Shown here one piece after another: positions 57,905 through 64,000 of a stretch of 64,000 nucleotides of DNA. The translations under genes were made by a program, and so were the position numbers. The DNA is from Chiridota heheva. Taxonomy: Eukaryota; Echinodermata; Holothuroidea; Apodida; Chiridotidae. How positions within the stretch are numbered: position 1 is the stretch's first letter; each line of letters opens with the position of its first letter. The notes beneath the pieces are model-generated. The model ran no database searches. It was not told where the DNA came from and worked only from the letters and a program-made list of their open reading frames with translations. The stretch lies in contig JAIGNY010000739.1 in assembly GCA_020152595.1 (NCBI GenBank), positions 142,501 through 206,500 on the forward strand, in the 5' to 3' direction.

Positions 57905-59515
57905 AGGTATCGATCTGTAGGTGATCAGACCCACTGTAGGTGATCAAACCCACTGTAGATGATCATACCCACTGCAGGTGATCAGACCCACTGTAGATGA
58001 TCAGACCCACTGTAGGTGATCAGACCCACTGTAGGCGATCAGACCCACTGTAGGCGATCAGACCCACTGTAGGTGATCAGACCCACTGTAGGTGATCAGA
58101 CCCACTGCAGGTGATCAGACCCACTGTAGGTGATCAGACCCACTGCAGGTGATCAGACCCACTGCAGGTGATCAGACCCACTGCAGGTGATCAGACCCAC
58201 TGTAGATGATCAGACCCTCTGTAGGTGATCATACCCACTGTAGGTGATCAGACCCACTGCAGGTGATCAGACCCACTGTAGATGATCAGACCCTCTGTAG
58301 GTGATCATACCCACTGTAGGTGATCAGACCCACTGTAGATGATCAGACCCACTGTAGGTGATCATACCCACTGTAGATGATCAGACCCTCTGCAGGCGAT
58401 CAGACCCACTGTAGGTGATCAGACCCACTGTAGATGATCAGACCCTCTGTAGGTGATCAGACCCACTCTAGATGATCAGACCCACTGTAGGTGATCAGAC
58501 CCTCTGTAGGTGATCATACCCACTGTATGTGATCAGACCCTCTGTAGGTGATCATACCCACTGTAGATGATCAGACCCTCTGCAGGTGATCAGACCCACT
58601 GTAGATGATCAGACCCTCTGTAGGTAATCATACCCACTGTAGGTGATCAGACCCACTGTAGATGATCAGACCCTCTGTAGGTGATCAGACCCACTGTAGA
58701 TGATCAGACCCTCTGTAGGTGATCATACCCACTGTAGGTGATCATACCCACTGTAGGTGATCATACCCACTGTAGGTGATCAGATCCACTGTAGGTGATC
58801 AGATCCACTGTGGGTGATCAGACCCACTGTAGATGATCAGACCCTCTGTAGGTGATCATACCCACTGTAGGTGATCAGACCCACTGCAGGTGATCAGACC
58901 CACTGCAGGTGATCAGACCCACTGTAGGTGATCAGACCCACTGTAGATGATCAAACCCTCTGTAGGTGATCAGACCCACTGTAGATGATCAGACCCTCTG
59001 TAGGTGATCATACCCACTGTAGGTGATCAGACCCTCTGTAGGTGATCATACCCACTGTAGATGATCATACCCACTGCAGGTGATCAGACCCACTGTAGAT
59101 GATCAGACCCTCTGTAGGTGATCATACCCACTGTAGGTGATCATACCCACTGTAGGTGATCAGATCCACTGTAGGTGATCAGATCCACTGTGGGTGATCA
59201 GACCCACTGTAGATGATCAGACCCTCTGTAGGTGATCATACCCACTGTAGGTGATCAGACCCACTGCAGGTGATCAGACCCACTGTAGGTGATCAGACCC
59301 ACTGTAGGTGATCAGACCCACTGTAGGTGATCAGACCCACTATAGGTGATCAGACCCACTGCAGGCGATCAGACCCACTGTAGGCGATCAGACCCACTGT
59401 AGGCTATCACACCCACTGCAGGCGATCAGACCCACTGTAGGCGATCAGACCCACTGTAGGCGATCAGACCCACTGTAGGTGATCAGACCCACTGTAGGCG
59501 ATCAGATCAGTTGAT
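57905..59515. repeat. 19-bp minisatellite, ~85 units
   Basis: The unit is gatcagacccactgtaggt; variants include gatcatacc, ctctgtagg, gtagat and gcaggc. A ~350-bp block around 58720-58900 and 59120-59290 repeats with shared variants. GATC occurs in nearly every unit. Confidence 0.96.
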
Positions 59516-59564
59516 TTTTTACTGTGAGAATGCTCACCAGATCTGATCGTAGTCATTTGATTTG

Positions 59565-59965
59565 ATCTTGATCCCAGTCGACAGTAGGGTCATGATCCTA
59601 GTCGAGGGTAGCAGAATGATCCCAGTCGAGGGTAGCAAAATGATCCCAGTTAAGGGTAGGATCATGACCCTAGTCGAGGGTAGCAGCATGATCCTAGTCG
59701 AGGGTAGCAGCATGATCCTAGTCAAGGGTAGCAGCATGATCCTAGCCGAGGGTAGGGTCATGATCCTAGTCGAGAGTAGCAGCATGATCCTAGTCAAGGG
59801 TAGCAGCATGATCGTAGTCAAGGGTAGCAGCATGATCCTAGTCGAGGGCAGGGTCATGATCCTAGTCGAGGGTAGCAGCATGATGCTAGTTGAGGGTAGC
59901 AGCATGATCCTAGTCAAGGGTAGCAGAATGATCCTAGTCGAAGGTAAGGTCATGATCCAGAGCAG
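59565..59965. repeat. 24-bp minisatellite, ~16 units
   Basis: The unit is gatcctagtcgagggtagcagcat. It shares the gatc start with the adjacent 19-bp array. The array lies beside a short spacer (59516-59564) and is open in one frame on each strand, without coding evidence. Confidence 0.94.
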
Positions 59966-59969
59966 GCAA

Positions 59970-62515
59970 TCAGATCCACTCATGAGATTCTCAAAACATG
60001 TGTGTGAACACAGATCAGTAACCTATTAGTTATGCAATATCCTGTTATTCCAGTATTCAGGATGACGTCACAATAACAAGCGTAAATCTGAACAACCAGT
60101 TAGGCCGTGAAAACAAAAGCATTTTACCATTACAGCCAGTGTGAAATCGGTCACCTTTAGAGGCCTAAATCTTTAAGTTCGCTTTGGTAATTTTGCAGGA
60201 AATTGTTGTAAAAGTGTAGGAAATATCGTAGAAAAGATCATTTTACAGTTTGAAATATATGTAGAGTAAAGCATGGTGTTCACTTGTGCACAAATCGAGG
60301 CATGTTTTTACTGACAAAGAGTCCCGGATGTTCAAAATGCCCGGATGACCGAATACTCAAATAACTTGTTTATTTTACATGAACAGTACCTGCTCAATTA
60401 CATTTTGTTGATTTGTCAATGACCCACCTTTCTACTTCTAGTTTACACATGTCCCATTATCAGATCACCTGTAGTGGGTTTTATGATGAGCTTGCACCCA
60501 AGTGAGAGTACATGACATTGTTTAATACAATCATCGAGCGAGGTTATTGTCAAGGGATCATGATCCCGGATCTGGAGATAAGTGAGGACGCAGCTCGAAT
60601 AGTCAAGCTCAAGGTCATTGCAATAACACAAATGCTATCATAACTGCTGACCAGGTAAAACATAGGAAAATGTGAACATTTGTCGTTGCTAGAACTGTCG
60701 GGAGGACAGTATGCTCGACTATTCAAAGCTAGTATAGATAATGGGCTTATTGAGGCAAGTATATACAGAAATAGGGTAGCAGGGGCATATAATTTCAAAT
60801 TACTTGAGCTTTGAAAAATGCACTCACATTTTCATTTGCACTACAAGCTTCAGAATATCGTTTCGAGTTTTCCAAGATATTTTAAGACATAAAAAGCTGA
60901 AGGTTACCTCACCCAGTAACCAGAGATTGCGTTAATGACAAATTTGTTGTATATTACGCCATGGCTGAAATTTCTTACGACACAGGTTGTACCTGCGTCG
61001 TAAGATTTAGATATAGCATGTGCAATTTTACGCCAGAGTTTTTCATTAACATAAATGAAAATCATTAACATCTTACCTCTGTGGTGCGATTTAAAAGTTT
61101 TATTTCACACAAAAATGATTTTGAATTACTCATAAATAAAAGAGAAATGACACAACTACGAGACTAACGGCCGAATGATTCAACATGCCCGTAGTGCTGT
61201 CTTAAACACGTATAGGCTTATACATAGACCCTATGCATGATGTACATACACTGTACAGTGTACTTAAAAGTTTTTATGTTGTTTTGAAAGCAGGCTGTGA
61301 ATTGTCAACGATAATATTAGCTAGGATTCAATTTTCCTCCTGTATTGTGTTGATCGTGTATCTGTGAAGTGATCACAATCTGCAAGTCAAGTTACTATAC
61401 TGTAAGGAAGTAGGCGTGTTCAAGATCTGAATAGTATATTATCGTTGACAATTGGTCAAAGTTCACTATAACCTCATGAAACTTTGGATACGATAAACAA
61501 AAGTATTTTCTACTTTATTTTGGGATTGTTAACCCAAATTTCATGATTCAATAATCAACATTATACAAGTATTGGGTATGAACTTTTCCTTAAAATTTTT
61601 ATGGTATTTTTTGGGGTATTTTAAGCGCAATTTTTATTCACTTTAGCAAGGCAGGCCTACACAAGTGTGTGTATTAACAATTACTTGCATGCTTCGCTAG
61701 CGCGCAATGCCCTGTACATTACGCAATGGCCTGTACATACGACGGCAAATTTACAAAATATGCCAAATTTCAAGGGCTTGTCGTAACAAATACGCCAGGC
61801 AAAAAATTATAATGCAACCTTTGCCAGTAACTCAGAAAACATGTAAAACCTAGCAGTCTTTATAAGTACAGCACCTCTTTTACTTCTATTAATTGAATAA
61901 CAAAAAAGGAGGCGCTCTGACTTGCCAATGTCAATGAAAGGATGTCATCCAACCTGTACCCTTTCCCACCCCATACACATTCCCAGAACTACATTCTGGA
62001 TTGTAATACAACTTCCAATTAAAAAAAATATGTGTGTCAAGCAAAGTCAAGCACCATGAAAAATGTACAATAACATTAAAACAAAATTATGCGAAACAAT
62101 ATTGCTTAACGTATGACAAACTAGACATTGGAAACGAAACAAATCCCCTCACCGCTAATAACGCATATTCTAGATTGTCCCACATTCCATCCCAATCTGT
62201 CCCAAATGTCATCCCACGTCTATACTCCATGCAATGACACCTGAAAGCCAGATACTGTATGTCATTCCACCACTTGCATGATCCACATTATCATCATGTC
62301 ACCTACTAACCCACATTCTGCTTATTGTTTATATTTCCCAAACCCCTAATTTAACATTCTCTAGAAGTGAGGAAACTTTTATTTGCTTCTTTATTCATAG
62401 CAAAACAAACATTTTTATTGCTATTCATGTCAGGAATATCAATATCATAACAAAACTAGAAATGTGAAGGAAGTTATTAAGTTATAAGCCATATATTTTT
62501 GATCTCAGGTCAAAC
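59970..62515. other. No gene seen
   Basis: This is the longest stretch without tandem arrays. It contains the 14-bp palindrome GGGATCATGATCCC (60554-60567) and a 15-bp stem hairpin (60973-61005). No exon of the helicase domain was found on the minus strand and no other protein similarity on either strand. Confidence 0.5.
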
Positions 62516-62519
62516 ATAT

Positions 62520-64000
62520 TGCAGCAAATGCACACTATACCTCACCATTGAATGTGAACAATGCTCTTCACATATACTGTATGATCATTTGTTTAAGCAA
62601 AATCGTCATATCCACATTAATTTAAGAGATACCACATATACAAATATTTTCATTGTTATGCAAATAGGCTAATTATTATGCACACACAATTCCCCAATCA
62701 TGCTCAACTGAACAGTATCAATGCCCTCTACCACTAAACCAAAGTTATTATCTCGGGTTAAATATTTTGTACGCAAGTCTAATGTTATGCAAATAATCTA
62801 CTTAATATGCACACTATACACCTCACCATTGAGTCTTGACAATGCTCTTTACATATACATGTATGATCATTTGTGTAAAACAAAATCCCCACTCCCACTT
62901 TAATTTAAGAGATATGATAGATACAACTATTTTCATTGTTATGCAAATAAGCTAATTAGTATGCACACACAATCCCAAATCATGCTCATTTATACAGTAC
63001 CCATGTCCCCTACTCCTGTAACAAGTACCAAATTATTATCTAAGGTAAAATATTTTATGTGACAGTCTATTGTTATGCAAATAACTTAATTAATATGCAC
63101 ATTACACCTCATCATTTAGTGTAAACAATGGTCTTCACATACATGATTATTTGTGCAAACAAAATCCCACTCCCACTTTAATTTAAGAGATATCATAGAT
63201 ACAAATATTTTCATTGCTATGTAAATAAGCTATTTAGTATGCACACACAACCCCCCAATCATGCTTATTTAAATAGTACCCATGTCCTCTACCCCTGTGC
63301 CAAGTTATATGAATGTACTGTACATCACTCAGAACTTAAGTTATGTGCTCATGAATTTTAAACATTTTGTACAAGTCTATCGTTATGCAAATAACCTAAT
63401 TAATATCCACACATCACCTCAACATTAAGTATAGACAATGCTCTTCACATATATGATCATTTGTGCAAACAAAAAAACCCACATTCACTTTAATTTAAGA
63501 GATATCATAGATACAAATATTTTCAGTTTTATGAAATAAGCTAATTAGTATGCACACACAACACCTAATCTTGCTCACTTGAACAGTGCCCCTATGCCAA
63601 GTTACATGAATGTACACCATTCAAAACGTAAGTTATGAAAACTTTAATCAAAACCTTTAACCAAAACTTTAACCCGACAAATATTTTCATTGTTATGCAA
63701 ATAAGCTCATTAGTATGCACACACAAACACGCTCATTTGAATAGTACCTATGTCCTCTACCCCTATGCCAAATCACATGAATGTACACCATTCATAAGTT
63801 ATGAAAACGTTAACCAAAACTTTGGCCAAAATTTTAACCTAACAAATATTTTCATTGTTATGCAAATAAGCTAATTAGTATGCGTACACAAGCCTCCCAT
63901 CAAGCTCATTTGATCAGTACCCATGTCCTCTACCCCTATGCCAAGTCACATGAATGTACACCATTCATAACTCAAGTTCTGAAAACTTTATCCAAAACTT
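62520..64000. repeat. Satellite rich in ATGCAAAT octamers
   Basis: A unit of about 280-310 bp, later about 165 bp, carries tttaatttaagagatat, tacaaatattttcattgttatgcaaataagctaattagtatgcacacaca and ttatgcaaataaccta. The array runs out of the window at 64000. Seven exact ATGCAAAT octamers were counted. Confidence 0.88.

Noticed and set aside
57905-59965. CRISPR-like regularly repeated sequence
   Set aside because: Units are contiguous with no unique spacers, there are no cas genes, and the genome is eukaryotic. Simple minisatellites.

Overview
The window is eukaryotic, intron-rich and full of repeats. It fits an animal genome, most likely a marine invertebrate such as an echinoderm or lophotrochozoan, but the sequence does not fix the species. 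I find no prokaryotic gene organisation, rRNA, functional tRNA gene or CRISPR.

One host gene is readable: the 3' half of a Werner-type RecQ helicase (WRN) on the minus strand. Fifteen coding exons run from 46219 down to the stop at 10737. Joined, they give one open frame of 647 codons plus stop, and every junction is phase-compatible. In order they encode helicase motif VI, the RQC zinc-binding and winged-helix region, a linker, the HRDC domain, the C-terminal HTH-like region and a basic C-terminal tail. The upstream exons (exonuclease, helicase motifs I-V) were not found in 46220-64000, so the intron 5' of the first visible exon exceeds 17.7 kb or those exons lie elsewhere.

Nearly everything else is repeat. 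About two dozen tandem arrays (periods from 2 bp to about 290 bp) sit in the WRN introns and flanks. The largest are an 18-bp array (22759-25540), a 71-bp array (41150-42630), 30- and 32-bp arrays (32.4-35.8 kb), a 24-bp array (49.5-50.5 kb) and 19/24-bp arrays (57.9-60.0 kb). Between them lie short non-autonomous DNA transposons, several with target-site duplications readable by eye, tRNA-derived SINEs, and two kinds of dead non-LTR retrotransposon: an RT plus RNase H type and a type with an RT C-terminal domain.

Layout: 1-9.7 kb, satellite and MITE sequence downstream of the gene; 9.7-11.9 kb, 3' UTR and last two WRN exons; 11.9-46.2 kb, introns and thirteen more exons; 46.2-64 kb, long intron or 5' flank with arrays, a degenerate LINE and an octamer-rich satellite.

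The most interesting points are where repeats meet gene structure. A decayed second copy of the HRDC exon lies beside the real one. The stop codon and last codons sit inside a ~136-bp tandem repeat. A splice acceptor lies in a 29-bp minisatellite unit. The last intron seems to need a GC-AG donor. Several minisatellites grew out of transposon sequence.
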